A stretch of DNA of 64,000 nt from JBCCSZ01 sp039821145 (GCA_039821145.1 JBCBOS010000014.1:1-64000); one strand, 5' to 3'. Positions 35,579 to 45,000 are shown, counted from the first letter of the stretch. Notes: generated by a model from the sequence alone, not told the origin. A program made the numbers and translations.

Positions 35579-36310
35579 TTACAGCTCGTTGAGGGCTTCC
35601 TGAGACCGATGCATCCACTTGCGGTATGGCCGGAGCAGTTGTCGCGGCAAGTCCTGCCCCTCCTGAAGTACCCGTCGGAATGCCTCTGCAGCTCGTTGCA
35701 AGTCGCCTTCCTCCCGACTCATCACGCCCAGAAAATAACAAGCCTCCAAGCTTTGGAAGTGATCGAATGTTTTTTGAAATTCTTCTTTGGCCGCCTGCAA
35801 AAGTCCGGCTTTTTTTAGGGAATGGGCAAAGATGAGTTGGCTGGCTTCTTGGGGAAAGCGACCCTTGAATTCCTTTACCTGCTCTCCAATCTCTATGGCT
35901 TTTTCATACTCATCGGCATAAAAATAGGCCTTCATCAATTTCTGCAAGAGTACCGGATCGTCAGCAAACATGCCATACAAACATTTTCGGTATTGCATGA
36001 TGGCCTTCTCATACTGTCCCGCCTCTTGGTAGGCATCGGCCAGGCGCTCTCGGTTGGCATGGGTCTCACTGAGGCGAAGATTGGCTTCCAACGAACGGAT
36101 TTTGTGGCCCGGATCAAATGCATTGACAGCCGTTTCCACCACCTCGCCTTTGCGTCCCAATTCGGGGATGATCTCCAAGATGAAATAGGCCAAGGCCCCC
36201 ACCAATGGCAAAAAGATCAGGATGTAAACCCACATCCGGTCTCTGCTGTTTCGAATGGCATGTACGAGGCAGAATACCTGTAGTGCGATGAGTAAAAAGT
36301 AAAAAGGCAT
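35579..36310 (-). CDS. PLDc_N-type membrane anchor with TPR repeats
   Basis: The 243-residue protein starts with two membrane helices (FYFLLIALQVFCLVHAI and RMWVYILIFLPLVGALAYF) of the PLDc_N type. TPR-like helical repeats follow from about residue 80 to the end (NRERLADAYQEAGQYEKAIM, LMKAYFYADEYEKAIEIGEQ, EEGDLQRAAEAFRRVLQEG). It is likely a membrane-anchored scaffold. No phospholipase catalytic motif is present. Confidence 0.75.
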   Translation of the reverse strand: MPFYFLLIALQVFCLVHAIRNSRDRMWVYILIFLPLVGALAYFILEIIPELGRKGEVVETAVNAFDPGHKIRSLEANLRLSETHANRERLADAYQEAGQYEKAIMQYRKCLYGMFADDPVLLQKLMKAYFYADEYEKAIEIGEQVKEFKGRFPQEASQLIFAHSLKKAGLLQAAKEEFQKTFDHFQSLEACYFLGVMSREEGDLQRAAEAFRRVLQEGQDLPRQLLRPYRKWMHRSQEALNEL

Positions 36311-36417
36311 AGCTTTCGTTGCTGCTTTGGAATCGCTCTGAGAGCTTGTTCAGGAGTCGATCCCTAAGATACAGGAAAAAATGGCAAGTTGAAAGCAGCT
36401 GTCCGACCCAAGGACAA

Positions 36418-39384
36418 CTATTGCAAGTCCTCCTCTTCTCCGATGAGCTTGCCCATCAAGCGCAGCTTGCTGCCGGGAGCGATTGTATACAGATAGCGAA
36501 CCTCTTCGGCTTTGTAGTTGTCGACAATGATGCGCGATGGACCAAATTCTGGCTTCTTTTGATAAGCGGCAAAGCCCTGGTTACAATCTCGCAGGGAAAT
36601 GTCTCGAATCCGCAAGGTCGACAAGTCCTTGGATGCCACCCCAATCACAGCCCCCTCGATGGAGGCATAGCCGATTTCCACCTGCGAGTTTTCGCCCACA
36701 CTGACGGCCTTGTCGCCACATCCCCGGAAAGAACACTGCTGCAGATCGATTTGACTGCCGGATGCATCTACCCCATCATTGCCTGTATCTTCAAAGTAGG
36801 AAGAGCGAATCGTACCCTGGCAAAAATCCAGGTCGAAGCCATCGGCGAAGGTGTTGTAAATCTTGCTCTTTTCAAAAAGTACTTTGGAGCGAATGACATT
36901 GAGGCCATCTTCACAGACGTTGTCCCGAAAGATGCTGTTGGAGATGTCTACATCGCTTTCGTAAAAGGTCACGGCCCCAGTCAGCTTCCAGCCATCGATG
37001 TCCAAGGTATTGAAGCCCTCAAAGACGGCGTGGCGGACGGTTGATTTTTCTGGACTCTGCAAGACGGTGAAGCCACGAGCCTTGTGGTCGAGCGAGCGAA
37101 AAACGACGGGTTCTTCCTCCGTTCCATTGATCTCTACGGCTCCCCTGGAAATGAAAAAACTGGCGCCCATAAAGTCCAATTGCACCCCAGGATCAAAGAC
37201 GACCTTGTAGCCAGACGGAATGACGATGCGGCTTTTTACAGTGTGTTTTCCCTTGCGGAAACGCACCAGCTTGCCCGGAATTTCCACTTCGTACATGGCA
37301 TTGCTCTTCAATCCCCGGCGCTCAAACAAATACTGGAAAGGCGTTTTGTCGGTGGACAGGCGCCAAGTCGGTACTTGGGCAGAAAAGACCGAATCGATGC
37401 CCGGCAGGCGGTACAGCACCCGGTGGGTGTCTTCGGGCAGTTCCAAGAGTTTGTAGAGGGTATCCCGGCTGTTTGGAGCGGGCAACAGCATGAGTGGTTC
37501 TTGCAAAATTTCCTCATCGTCTTCCCGGTCTCCACTGGCATAGCCCATGATCCAAAGTGGCATCAGGTGCAAGTTGCGCAGTTTAAGAAGCTTGCCCTTG
37601 TCTGTATTTTCCAACCATTCCACCTTCACGGAATACTCTTGGTACGGCATGATGGCTGCTTTGACCAACTTGCTTCGCTCCAAGATTTCGATGACGCTCA
37701 TGTTGAATTTGGGATATTCCTTTTGCAAAAAGAGCAATCGCTGCTTCAGCCCCGGTCTGATTTCTTGCACAAATTCCTCCAGGTATTCCTCAGACGACAA
37801 GCGGAGGAGTTCTTCTACATAGGCTTCCATGAAGGCTTCGTCGAGAAAGAGCAAGCGGGAGGGATCGGCGTAGACGGGTGTGTGGTCCAGCTTGGGCATC
37901 TTGCCCAGGATCAGAGGCTTGCGGGGCTTGTCGTTGAAATTGTCGTACCCGATTGGTTCCAGTTTTGAAATGACGGGATTGTAGTAGTAGCGGATGTTGT
38001 GCCACACCAATCCGTGCCAGGCGCCCATCATGTCGGAGATGGCAAAGAAGCGGGCCAATCTTTTGAGGTCAAAGATCTCACTGGCTGGTGCTTCTCCTTG
38101 CTGCATCTGATACATCAGGGTTTGGGCGATCTCAAACTGCTTGCTCAGGTTTTCGCTGCCAGCAGTTTTGCCCTCTTTGAAGGCCTTGATTTCGGCTTGC
38201 TTTGGGTAGGAACTCGGATGGACAAAGTCTTTCTTGAAGTAGCCAATCGCTTGGATGGCGCGGGCACGGTATTTCCAAAGGGCATCTTCCGAGAAGCGAA
38301 CGATGGGGCCTTCCCGCCGTTTGCGCGACTCCACCAATTGCTTTTCAAAATGTTCTTCGTAGGCATAAATCCCCAAGGACTTTCCGTTGAACGTCAGTTC
38401 GGCAAAGTCGTAGGTGGTCGTCAGCACATCTTCTCGCTCAAAGAGTTTGTGGATCATCCACTCCCACAAAAAATAGCGGGCCGAGGGATTGTGGAGAGAA
38501 AAGGTTTTGAGGCCGTCCCAAGCGTAGGCGCCTTTGACCTTGACGCGGAAGGACCATTTGTCGCCTCGGAGGTGGTCCAACCAATCTCCCTTGAGTCTCG
38601 TTTTGATGGGCAATTCTTCCCCGCCAACCAGCAGTTTTCCTTTCGCCCAACTGTCCTCATCCGACAGCAACACCCCATCCCGAAAGGCTTGTTTCCTTTT
38701 GTCATCCAGCTTGGCGTATTGCTTAGCGCTCAGCTTGATCTCCAGGCGTGGGGCCTGGAATGCTTGTGGCTCTTTTTCTTCCACTTTGTCATCCTTGGAC
38801 AACAGCTTGATCTCAAAATCGTCGAAGTATGCGTCTGCATGTCCTTCAGTGGAAATGAAAATTTGCAGTTCCTCCCAATCGAGGGCATCCGGCAGGCTGA
38901 AGTCCAAGACGAGCTTGCGCCAACCTCCTTTTTCCTGATCCGTCAATTTGTTGCTTCGGACGTGAAAGTTTTCCGCATCCTCTACCGAAGAGGCCACCAG
39001 GTAGACATTGTTTTTCATCACCGATGCCTTGACCCACACAGAGGCAAGATACCGCTGCCCAGGTACAGCTGCCATTTTGTGGCCCACTCCGTATTGCACA
39101 TTGCCCGATGCGAGCTTGGAGCTGTACTTGCCGCTGCGCGACACCTCCTTGGTGCGGGTGCGGGCATGGTCGAAGAAAGTTCCACCGGAGATGATGTGCG
39201 AACGCCAGGCCCGCTCCATGTCACAGCGAATGACTTTTCCCTCGCTTCCATCCTTTGTCAACCAGACCAGATAATAAGGGTAGATCACAAAGCTGCCAAA
39301 CAAAATGATGCCGACCAATGCCCCCAGTGGGATCAAAGAGGTCAAAACTTTTTGTCGCTGTCCGCTAACTTGAGTAATCAGCAT
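36418..39384 (-). CDS. Membrane-anchored CotH-kinase/beta-helix protein (copy 1)
   Basis: The 988-residue protein has an N-terminal membrane helix (SLIPLGALVGIILFGSFVI) and a jelly-roll, carbohydrate-binding-like domain at about 50-190 (SGKYSSKLASGNVQYGVGHK, YFDDFEIKLL). A CotH-kinase domain lies at about 265-490 (RLKGDWLDHLRGDKWSFRV, YAYEEHFEKQLVE, LEPIGYDNF). A right-handed beta-helix covers about 750-940 (CSFRGCGDKAVSVGENSQ). The CotH family phosphorylates spore-coat and host proteins. Here the usual WD-x-D block reads IGYDNF, keeping one metal Asp. It should face the periplasm. It lies one base behind the GNAT gene and is a full paralog of the protein at 39933. Confidence 0.82.
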   Translation of the reverse strand: MLITQVSGQRQKVLTSLIPLGALVGIILFGSFVIYPYYLVWLTKDGSEGKVIRCDMERAWRSHIISGGTFFDHARTRTKEVSRSGKYSSKLASGNVQYGVGHKMAAVPGQRYLASVWVKASVMKNNVYLVASSVEDAENFHVRSNKLTDQEKGGWRKLVLDFSLPDALDWEELQIFISTEGHADAYFDDFEIKLLSKDDKVEEKEPQAFQAPRLEIKLSAKQYAKLDDKRKQAFRDGVLLSDEDSWAKGKLLVGGEELPIKTRLKGDWLDHLRGDKWSFRVKVKGAYAWDGLKTFSLHNPSARYFLWEWMIHKLFEREDVLTTTYDFAELTFNGKSLGIYAYEEHFEKQLVESRKRREGPIVRFSEDALWKYRARAIQAIGYFKKDFVHPSSYPKQAEIKAFKEGKTAGSENLSKQFEIAQTLMYQMQQGEAPASEIFDLKRLARFFAISDMMGAWHGLVWHNIRYYYNPVISKLEPIGYDNFNDKPRKPLILGKMPKLDHTPVYADPSRLLFLDEAFMEAYVEELLRLSSEEYLEEFVQEIRPGLKQRLLFLQKEYPKFNMSVIEILERSKLVKAAIMPYQEYSVKVEWLENTDKGKLLKLRNLHLMPLWIMGYASGDREDDEEILQEPLMLLPAPNSRDTLYKLLELPEDTHRVLYRLPGIDSVFSAQVPTWRLSTDKTPFQYLFERRGLKSNAMYEVEIPGKLVRFRKGKHTVKSRIVIPSGYKVVFDPGVQLDFMGASFFISRGAVEINGTEEEPVVFRSLDHKARGFTVLQSPEKSTVRHAVFEGFNTLDIDGWKLTGAVTFYESDVDISNSIFRDNVCEDGLNVIRSKVLFEKSKIYNTFADGFDLDFCQGTIRSSYFEDTGNDGVDASGSQIDLQQCSFRGCGDKAVSVGENSQVEIGYASIEGAVIGVASKDLSTLRIRDISLRDCNQGFAAYQKKPEFGPSRIIVDNYKAEEVRYLYTIAPGSKLRLMGKLIGEEEDLQ

Positions 39385-39385
39385 A

Positions 39386-39907
39386 CTATTGATGAGGATT
39401 TTTTAGTTCATAATGCTTCCAGTCCTGTGCGTCTTCGACAAAGTCGAAGCAGTAGCGCATGCCCAGTTTTTGGAGTACTCGCAAGGAGGCCGCGTTTTCG
39501 CTTTGCGCACGCCCAACAATGCAAGCCATTTTTTGCTCTTTGAAGCCATAATCGAGACAGGCCCGGGCGGCTTCTGTGGCCAGGCCTCTGCCCCAATATT
39601 GGCGCAGCAGTCGAAATCCGATGTCCACTTCTTTTTTGTCAGCATGATGCTTCAGACCGCAAAAGCCCAAGTAGGTCCCTGTTTGCTTGTCCAGTACCGT
39701 CCAGCGACCATATCCATGTCGTTGGTAGTGGTCATAGGCTTGGATGAACCGACCAGCTTCCTCGACAGATTCGAAGGGCAGGTCTCCCGTGTAACGCATG
39801 ACTTCTTCATCAGCATTGAGAGCATAGAAGCCTTGTGCATCTGAGGGTACAAAAACCCTTAGGTACAGCCTATCCGTTTCCAGTCGGAAATTACCGATGT
39901 CTTTCAT
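39386..39907 (-). CDS. GNAT N-acetyltransferase (RimJ/RimL type)
   Basis: The 173-residue cytosolic protein has the N-terminal ETDRLYLRVFVPSDAQGFYA, the acetyl-CoA loop LLRQYWGRGLATEAARACLD and VGRAQSENAASLRVLQKLGM, the standard GNAT order. It would acetylate an amino group, perhaps of a protein or small molecule; the substrate is unknown. It lies between the two CotH genes with gaps of 25 bases and 1 base, so it belongs to the same transcript. Confidence 0.9.
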   Translation of the reverse strand: MKDIGNFRLETDRLYLRVFVPSDAQGFYALNADEEVMRYTGDLPFESVEEAGRFIQAYDHYQRHGYGRWTVLDKQTGTYLGFCGLKHHADKKEVDIGFRLLRQYWGRGLATEAARACLDYGFKEQKMACIVGRAQSENAASLRVLQKLGMRYCFDFVEDAQDWKHYELKNPHQ

Positions 39908-39932
39908 TACTTGTCCGATGTCTAGTGGGCAG

Positions 39933-42900
39933 TTATTCTTGGCCGACGATCAATTTCTTTTCGAGTTGCAGCCGACTGCCTTTTCGTATGTTGTATAGTC
40001 GTTTTACATTTTTTCTCGTGTAGGACTGAACGATGATTTGCGCCCCTCCGTATTCTGGCTTTTTGCGATAGGCTGCAAAACCTTGTTGGCAATCCTCCAG
40101 ATGTACTTGGCGCACGCTCAAGACCGACAAGTCTTTTGAGGCCATTCCAATCTTGGCCCCTTTGATGGTGATGTCAAAAATCGTCGCATCGCTTTCTTCT
40201 CCGATGCTGACCCCTTTGTCGCCGCAGTTTTCCGCCAGGCTGTTGTCGATCAAAATGACACTTCCCGATACGTCGAGGCCGTCATTTCCGGTGTTGACAA
40301 AGCTGGAATGCCCGATGTATCCCTTGCAAAAGTCGGCATCCAGGCCATCGCTCAGGGTGTTGCTGATGCGGGAATTGTTCAGGCTGAATTCAGAGCGAAT
40401 GAGGTTCAGGCCATCTTCACAGGGATTGTTTTTGAATACGCTGTGGTTGATGCTGACATCTGATTCGTAAAAGGTGACAGCTCCTGTGAGTTCCCATTCC
40501 TTGTATTGCAGGCGATCCAGATGGTCAAAGATGGCATAATTGATCTTGGACTCCGTTGCTGCTTGTATAACGCTTAAACCCATTCCTTTGTGGTCGCTGC
40601 TGCGCAAAATTACAACTTCTTCTTCAGTTCCGTACATAAAAACAGGGGAACGTGAGACAATCATGCCTCCTTTTCGGATGTCGATTTCACAACCTGCCTC
40701 AAAGATGACCCGTTGGCCTTTGGGAATGCAAATGGGCTCCGACAGGATGTGTTTGCCCTTGGGAAAGAAGACCTGGCCCGCACTGCGGCGGTAAATCGGA
40801 TGGGTTGACTGCAAGGGGTATTGATCAAAGATTTCTTGTGCAGCCAACTCACCAAGTGGCGCTTTCCAAGGGGAGATGGCGGTACGGAAGACTGTGTCCA
40901 GCCCCAAGGGGCGATAAAACAAATAGCGGGCAGAAGGGCGTACACGAAGTTCTCCAAACTGCAAGAACTCTTGTTGGTGAAAGGCTCTCCAAGACATAGC
41001 AGGCGTGAAGGTATCCAACAGAATCTGATTGCGCCGATTTTGCTCGATCAGGCTTTTGAAAAGACGTGGGTGGAATCCTTCCAATAAGACAGGGACTTCC
41101 AAACTATCACTCATCCGATCCTGACGACTGCCGACCCCGACCACCTCCAAGGGCAATCCGTGGGTATTGGCCAGGCGAAGTTCCTTGATGGTTCCATCCT
41201 GTTGCTGGGTGTAGGCCCGCAGACTCAGCTCATCGAAAGGAAGCAGCAGGGAATGGACGCGTTGGGTATTGCGAAAAAAGTCGCGTCGGTCGAAGGCATA
41301 CTCCTCAAATTCTTCTTGCAACAACAACTCCCTGGCACGCAATTCCGATTCGATGCTTGCCATGAATTCTTTGACGTATTCATAGGAGCTGTATCGGTAG
41401 AGATATTGAATGTATTTGGCCGTGAAGTCTTTGTCTTGAAAGAGCTTGTTGTCCAATCGTTCTTCCTGAATCTTTCTGGGATTGAGTGCTCCTTGACCAA
41501 GGATGGTGGTGCGAATGGGCACATGGGAACCAAAGCCGTCGTATCCGATGGGCTCCAGCAGTTGAGTCACGGGATTGAAGTAAAAGCGTTGGTTGTGCCA
41601 GGCCAGGCCGTGATAGGCTCCCATCAAGTCGCACAAGGCATAAAAACGAGCCAATAGATCGAGATCAAACAATTCTGCCGTCGTCTTTAAACCATAGCGG
41701 TATTGCTGAAGTGCTTTTTGAGCTGCTTCAAATGCTTCCGCCAAGCGGGGGTTGGCCAGGGTTTGCTTTTCGTTGAAGGGGCGAATGTCTGCATTTTCCA
41801 TCTCCACCACCGTCTGGTTCAACTCGTGATCCACCGCATCAAATTGTCGCATGCTGCGCTTCAGTCCAGCCCAAAAACCCTCTTCGGTAAACTTGACAAT
41901 CGGACCTTCCCTTCGGTGCTTGTACTCCAACAGGACCTTGTCGAAGTGTTCTTCGATGGCATAGACACCCAGATGGTCTTCATTGAGTGCCAGTTGAACA
42001 AAGTCATATCGAGTGGTCAGCACATCTTCTTTTTCGAACAGGCGATGCAGAATCCACTCCATCAGATGAGCGCGGGCCTTTGGGCTGTGCAGGGAAAACA
42101 GTCGCAGGCGATTCCAGCTCTGGCCGCCCTTCATCTTGACCCGAAAAGACCACTTTTTCCCCATCAAATGATCCAGCCAGTCCCCCTTGAGGCGGACAGA
42201 TACGGGCTGGGCTTCTTCTTGCCGCTCAGACGACAGCTTCCCTTTGACCCAATCACCATCGGCCCTTTCGAGTATGCCTTCCCTGAGCGCTTCCTGTCGT
42301 TTGGTCGCCAGCTTTTGCATGGCCTTTTCTCCCAACTGGAGTTGCAAGACTTCGAGGGGTTGCTGAAGACTATCTTTGAGATTGCCCACTTTTTCAATCT
42401 GCAAATCGTCGAAATACACAGGCGATTTTCCATCAGTGTAGACATAGACCTTGAGGTTGTCCACTGCTTTGAGCAAAGGCAATTGAAAATAGAGCTGGAG
42501 CTTTTCCCAGCCTTTGTCCTCTTTTGAGCCCAGATTGGCGGTCAGGTAAAATTTGCCTTCTCCTTCAGCAGATGCCACCAGATAACTCCCTCGCCGCTCA
42601 TCCAGTCGATGGCGCCACACACTTGCCCGAAAGCGATCTCCCGGCTGGTAGCCTTGTAGCTGATGACTGAAGCCAAACTGAAGCCCGACTCCACTGTCTA
42701 CTTTACAGCTGAACTGCCCGGAATGCGCTTGCTCTGCTGTCTGTTTTTCCCCGGCTGAAAATTGAAAAGGGCCATTGACAAAGACTGTTCCGTCCCTTTG
42801 TTCTGCATCGCAAAATACTTGCTCGGAGCGAGGTGGGGCAATGTTTGATGCAGAAGTAGCTGAGCGATGAGACCACCACAGCAGCAGGCAACAGACCAAC

Positions 42901-42971
42901 AAAAAGAGGCCTGCCAGCCATTTGGGTCCGGCAAGAGCCGCTCGCCGTCCTTCCGCATCAGAAATTATCAT
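39933..42971 (-). CDS. Membrane-anchored CotH-kinase/beta-helix protein (copy 2)
   Basis: The 1012-residue protein has the same architecture as the 36418 gene: a membrane helix (WLAGLFLLVCCLLLWW), a jelly-roll domain (FQFSAGEKQTAEQAHSGQFS, SPVYFDDLQIEKVG) and a CotH domain at about 260-475 (VRLKGDWLDHLMGKKWSFRV, YAIEEHFDKVLLE, LEPIGYDGF). The beta-helix is at about 775-965 (NSLAENCGDKGVSIGEESD). Its ATG overlaps the DUF4956 stop by four bases. Both CotH copies keep REGPIV and the DLMGAYHG / DMMGAWHG block with the conserved Asp and His, so both may be active. The target of phosphorylation is unknown. Confidence 0.82.
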   Translation of the reverse strand: MIISDAEGRRAALAGPKWLAGLFLLVCCLLLWWSHRSATSASNIAPPRSEQVFCDAEQRDGTVFVNGPFQFSAGEKQTAEQAHSGQFSCKVDSGVGLQFGFSHQLQGYQPGDRFRASVWRHRLDERRGSYLVASAEGEGKFYLTANLGSKEDKGWEKLQLYFQLPLLKAVDNLKVYVYTDGKSPVYFDDLQIEKVGNLKDSLQQPLEVLQLQLGEKAMQKLATKRQEALREGILERADGDWVKGKLSSERQEEAQPVSVRLKGDWLDHLMGKKWSFRVKMKGGQSWNRLRLFSLHSPKARAHLMEWILHRLFEKEDVLTTRYDFVQLALNEDHLGVYAIEEHFDKVLLEYKHRREGPIVKFTEEGFWAGLKRSMRQFDAVDHELNQTVVEMENADIRPFNEKQTLANPRLAEAFEAAQKALQQYRYGLKTTAELFDLDLLARFYALCDLMGAYHGLAWHNQRFYFNPVTQLLEPIGYDGFGSHVPIRTTILGQGALNPRKIQEERLDNKLFQDKDFTAKYIQYLYRYSSYEYVKEFMASIESELRARELLLQEEFEEYAFDRRDFFRNTQRVHSLLLPFDELSLRAYTQQQDGTIKELRLANTHGLPLEVVGVGSRQDRMSDSLEVPVLLEGFHPRLFKSLIEQNRRNQILLDTFTPAMSWRAFHQQEFLQFGELRVRPSARYLFYRPLGLDTVFRTAISPWKAPLGELAAQEIFDQYPLQSTHPIYRRSAGQVFFPKGKHILSEPICIPKGQRVIFEAGCEIDIRKGGMIVSRSPVFMYGTEEEVVILRSSDHKGMGLSVIQAATESKINYAIFDHLDRLQYKEWELTGAVTFYESDVSINHSVFKNNPCEDGLNLIRSEFSLNNSRISNTLSDGLDADFCKGYIGHSSFVNTGNDGLDVSGSVILIDNSLAENCGDKGVSIGEESDATIFDITIKGAKIGMASKDLSVLSVRQVHLEDCQQGFAAYRKKPEYGGAQIIVQSYTRKNVKRLYNIRKGSRLQLEKKLIVGQE

Positions 42972-43657
42972 ACAATCAGATCGGGTTGATCGACAATGGA
43001 CAGACGGGTAGACTTAGACAAATTGGTGATGGCGTCTTTGGCTTTGCTCAGCTGATCGACCGACTCGGTGGTACAGACAAAGGACAAATCCATGCCCTGG
43101 TCCAGGGTATCCATCCGCTTGAGTTCCACGTAGGGAAAGTGGTCTACCAGGAGACTGGTCACCATCTTGAGATCTTCCACATCTGTGTTGATGTTCACAA
43201 ATATCTTGTCCTCCTTTTTTAGAACGACTTTGCCAGTGACAATCTTGTTGAGATACAAGATCACCATGATCAACAAGAAGGCGACGATGGCCAAGATGGG
43301 TTGGTTGGCACCACCTGCCAGTCCCAAGCCAATGGCGATGAACAAATAGGTCAGCTCCTCGGGATCTTTGATGGCTGCCCGAAAGCGAACGATGGACAGG
43401 GCACCGACCAATCCCAAAGACAGAGCGATGGAAGATTTGACGATCATGATGATCAGGAGAGTCCCCAGCGCGAGGGGCATGAAATTGCTGGCAAATTTGG
43501 CCCGGTTGGAAATGGCATTTCCGTAGCGGATGTAAAAAATGCGGAGCAAGGATACCAGAAGGGCCACGATGAGCATGTTGAACAAAAACTCATCGAAGGG
43601 GACATTATTGGTAAATTCCTCAATGTACTTTTCCTGGATTTTTTGAAGAATGTTCAT
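42968..43657 (-). CDS. DUF4956 membrane protein
   Basis: 229 residues from the ATG at 43657. Four membrane helices with the family core SLGLVGALSIVRFRAAIKDP and LTYLFIAIGLGLAGGAN are clear. A cytosolic C-terminal domain of about 90 residues follows (ILYLNK onward). From memory, DUF4956 genes often neighbour CotH and VTC-type polyphosphate polymerase genes. Here it starts the operon, with CotH copy 2 directly downstream (ATGA overlap), and no VTC-domain gene is in the window. It is probably the membrane component of a polymer or surface-modification system. Confidence 0.88.
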   Translation of the reverse strand: MNILQKIQEKYIEEFTNNVPFDEFLFNMLIVALLVSLLRIFYIRYGNAISNRAKFASNFMPLALGTLLIIMIVKSSIALSLGLVGALSIVRFRAAIKDPEELTYLFIAIGLGLAGGANQPILAIVAFLLIMVILYLNKIVTGKVVLKKEDKIFVNINTDVEDLKMVTSLLVDHFPYVELKRMDTLDQGMDLSFVCTTESVDQLSKAKDAITNLSKSTRLSIVDQPDLIV

Positions 43658-43689
43658 TCTAACTTTTGTGCGTTTGGTTAAATCAGGCA

Positions 43690-43697
43690 CAAAAATA
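43690..43697 (-). promoter_or_regulatory. -7 box of DUF4956-CotH operon
   Basis: On the minus strand TATTTTTG fits TAnnTTTG and lies 32 bases upstream of the DUF4956 ATG (43657). No TTG at the standard spacing was found. Confidence 0.5.
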
Positions 43698-43742
43698 CCA
43701 ATTTATCTGTATCCTAAAAGTCGAAGGTGGGGCAAAAGAAAA

Positions 43743-43765
43743 GGGTATTTCACATGGAAATACCC
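43743..43765. repeat. 9-bp-arm stem-loop in divergent intergenic region
   Basis: GGGTATTTC (43743-43751) and GAAATACCC (43757-43765) are perfect inverted copies around a 5-base loop. Read on the minus strand, TTTTCTTTT follows, so it may terminate a minus-strand transcript. Confidence 0.55.
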
Positions 43766-43790
43766 TACAGAAACTATAAACAAACAAAAA

Positions 43791-43821
43791 ACCGCCTACC
43801 TAAGCGGTAAGCTTAGTTTTT
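43791..43821 (+). terminator. Overlapping alternative hairpins, terminator-like
   Basis: CTAAGC (43800-43805) pairs with GCTTAG (43811-43816) and is followed by TTTTT. An alternative pairing ACCGC (43791-43795) with GCGGT (43804-43808) uses the same bases, so the two structures exclude each other. This is attenuator-like, 100 bases upstream of the metallophosphoesterase gene. Confidence 0.4.
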
Positions 43822-43920
43822 CAATATCTTGCTTGCTGTAATTGGAACACTAGGTCTTTGTAAAGTGTTTAACGAAACTAAGTGTTTTTTTAAACAATAT
43901 CACAAAATAAGATAGTTTTT

Positions 43921-44835
43921 ATGAAGGTTCAAGGTTTTTTGGTGGTTTTTGTTGGACTTTTGGGGCTGTTTGCTTGCACAGAAAAGACTTTGTCCAACAA
44001 TAAACACTACCTGTTCATCGGTCATGCCTACCAATGGGGAGCCCCCGCAGGTGACAAAGTAGATCGCAGATTGGAGCAATTGCCACTAGATGACTACGAC
44101 CAAATCTGGCTAGGAGGCGATCTTTGCAATCGCAGCAGTCGCTCCCCTTCTACCCTCTCCTACCTGGATTCCCTTTTCCACATCAGCCATTCCAGCACCC
44201 ATTGGGCATTGGGCAATCACGATCTGATCGAAGGCAAGGCCGAATACATCCGCCAGGCCACCGGGCGCCCCACCTTTTACACAGACAGCTTTGACGGAAT
44301 CTGCCTTTTTGTACTCAACACCAATTTCAATCACCCACAGCTCTCTCGCGATGGAGATGATTGCCCTGAGCAAAACGAACAGTATCGCTTGCTGTCGAGC
44401 GTATTGGACAGCATACAACATTCCTCTCACCTCATTTTGTTGCACCACCACAATCTACTGACCGATTCGATTGCCCGCCATGAAGTGAACATGAATCTGA
44501 CCTGCAATTTTTACCGGGATGCCCTGCCGTTCAGCTGCGATACCGCCGGCTCTTTCCAACAGCTGATCTATCCACAATTGGCAAAAGTACAGCAAAGAGG
44601 GGTACAAGTCATACTCATTGGAGGTGATTTTGGTCAACGCCACAAGGGATTTCAGTACCAAACCGCGGAAGGCATCTGGTTTTTGGGCTCCGGCATCAAC
44701 AACTCGATGGGGCGAAAGTACATCCCCGCCTATGTCACCAACCTGAACAGGGACAGCCTCCTGCGATTCCAGCACAGCCCTGCCGAGAGACGTTTGACTT
44801 GGGAGTTTTTTCCACTCGAACGCTATGTTCATTAG
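43921..44835 (+). CDS. Lipoprotein of metallophosphoesterase fold, degenerate metal site
   Basis: The 304-residue protein begins MKVQGFLVVFVGLLGLFACT with lipobox LFAC, so it is an envelope lipoprotein. The calcineurin-like order is visible: IWLGGDLCNRSS (GGD), HWALGNHDLIEGKAEYI (GNHD), ILLHHHNLLTD and ILIGGDFGQRH. The first motif, normally D-x-H, reads FIGHAYQ, lacking the Asp ligand, so the metal site may be altered. It may still be a phosphatase or phosphodiesterase acting outside the inner membrane. It is divergent from the DUF4956-CotH operon. Confidence 0.78.
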   Translation: MKVQGFLVVFVGLLGLFACTEKTLSNNKHYLFIGHAYQWGAPAGDKVDRRLEQLPLDDYDQIWLGGDLCNRSSRSPSTLSYLDSLFHISHSSTHWALGNHDLIEGKAEYIRQATGRPTFYTDSFDGICLFVLNTNFNHPQLSRDGDDCPEQNEQYRLLSSVLDSIQHSSHLILLHHHNLLTDSIARHEVNMNLTCNFYRDALPFSCDTAGSFQQLIYPQLAKVQQRGVQVILIGGDFGQRHKGFQYQTAEGIWFLGSGINNSMGRKYIPAYVTNLNRDSLLRFQHSPAERRLTWEFFPLERYVH

Positions 44836-45000
44836 AAAAATGAGCAGAAACATTCACGATTCTTAACACTTTGTCGAAAAAACGCCTTTGAATTTAATAT
44901 CGTTCTAACATCCACTTAAGGCTTATTAACTTCCTGCAGATCGTCTTCTGGTTGTATCGGGCTTGGCCCTACTGTTTTGTTCACACCAAAAAGATTGATC

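Noticed and set aside
35579..36310. PLDc_N-like protein as a phospholipase D
   Set aside because: Only the membrane anchor part is present; no HxK catalytic motif, and the rest is TPR-like.
36338..36356. AGAGCTTGTTCAGG resembling the end of the foldback element
   Set aside because: Only a short match with no second end or palindromic interior; probably chance.
37999..39543. 514-codon open frame antisense to CotH copy 1
   Set aside because: The opposite strand encodes a clear CotH/jelly-roll protein with a paralog; this frame has low-complexity, non-family sequence.
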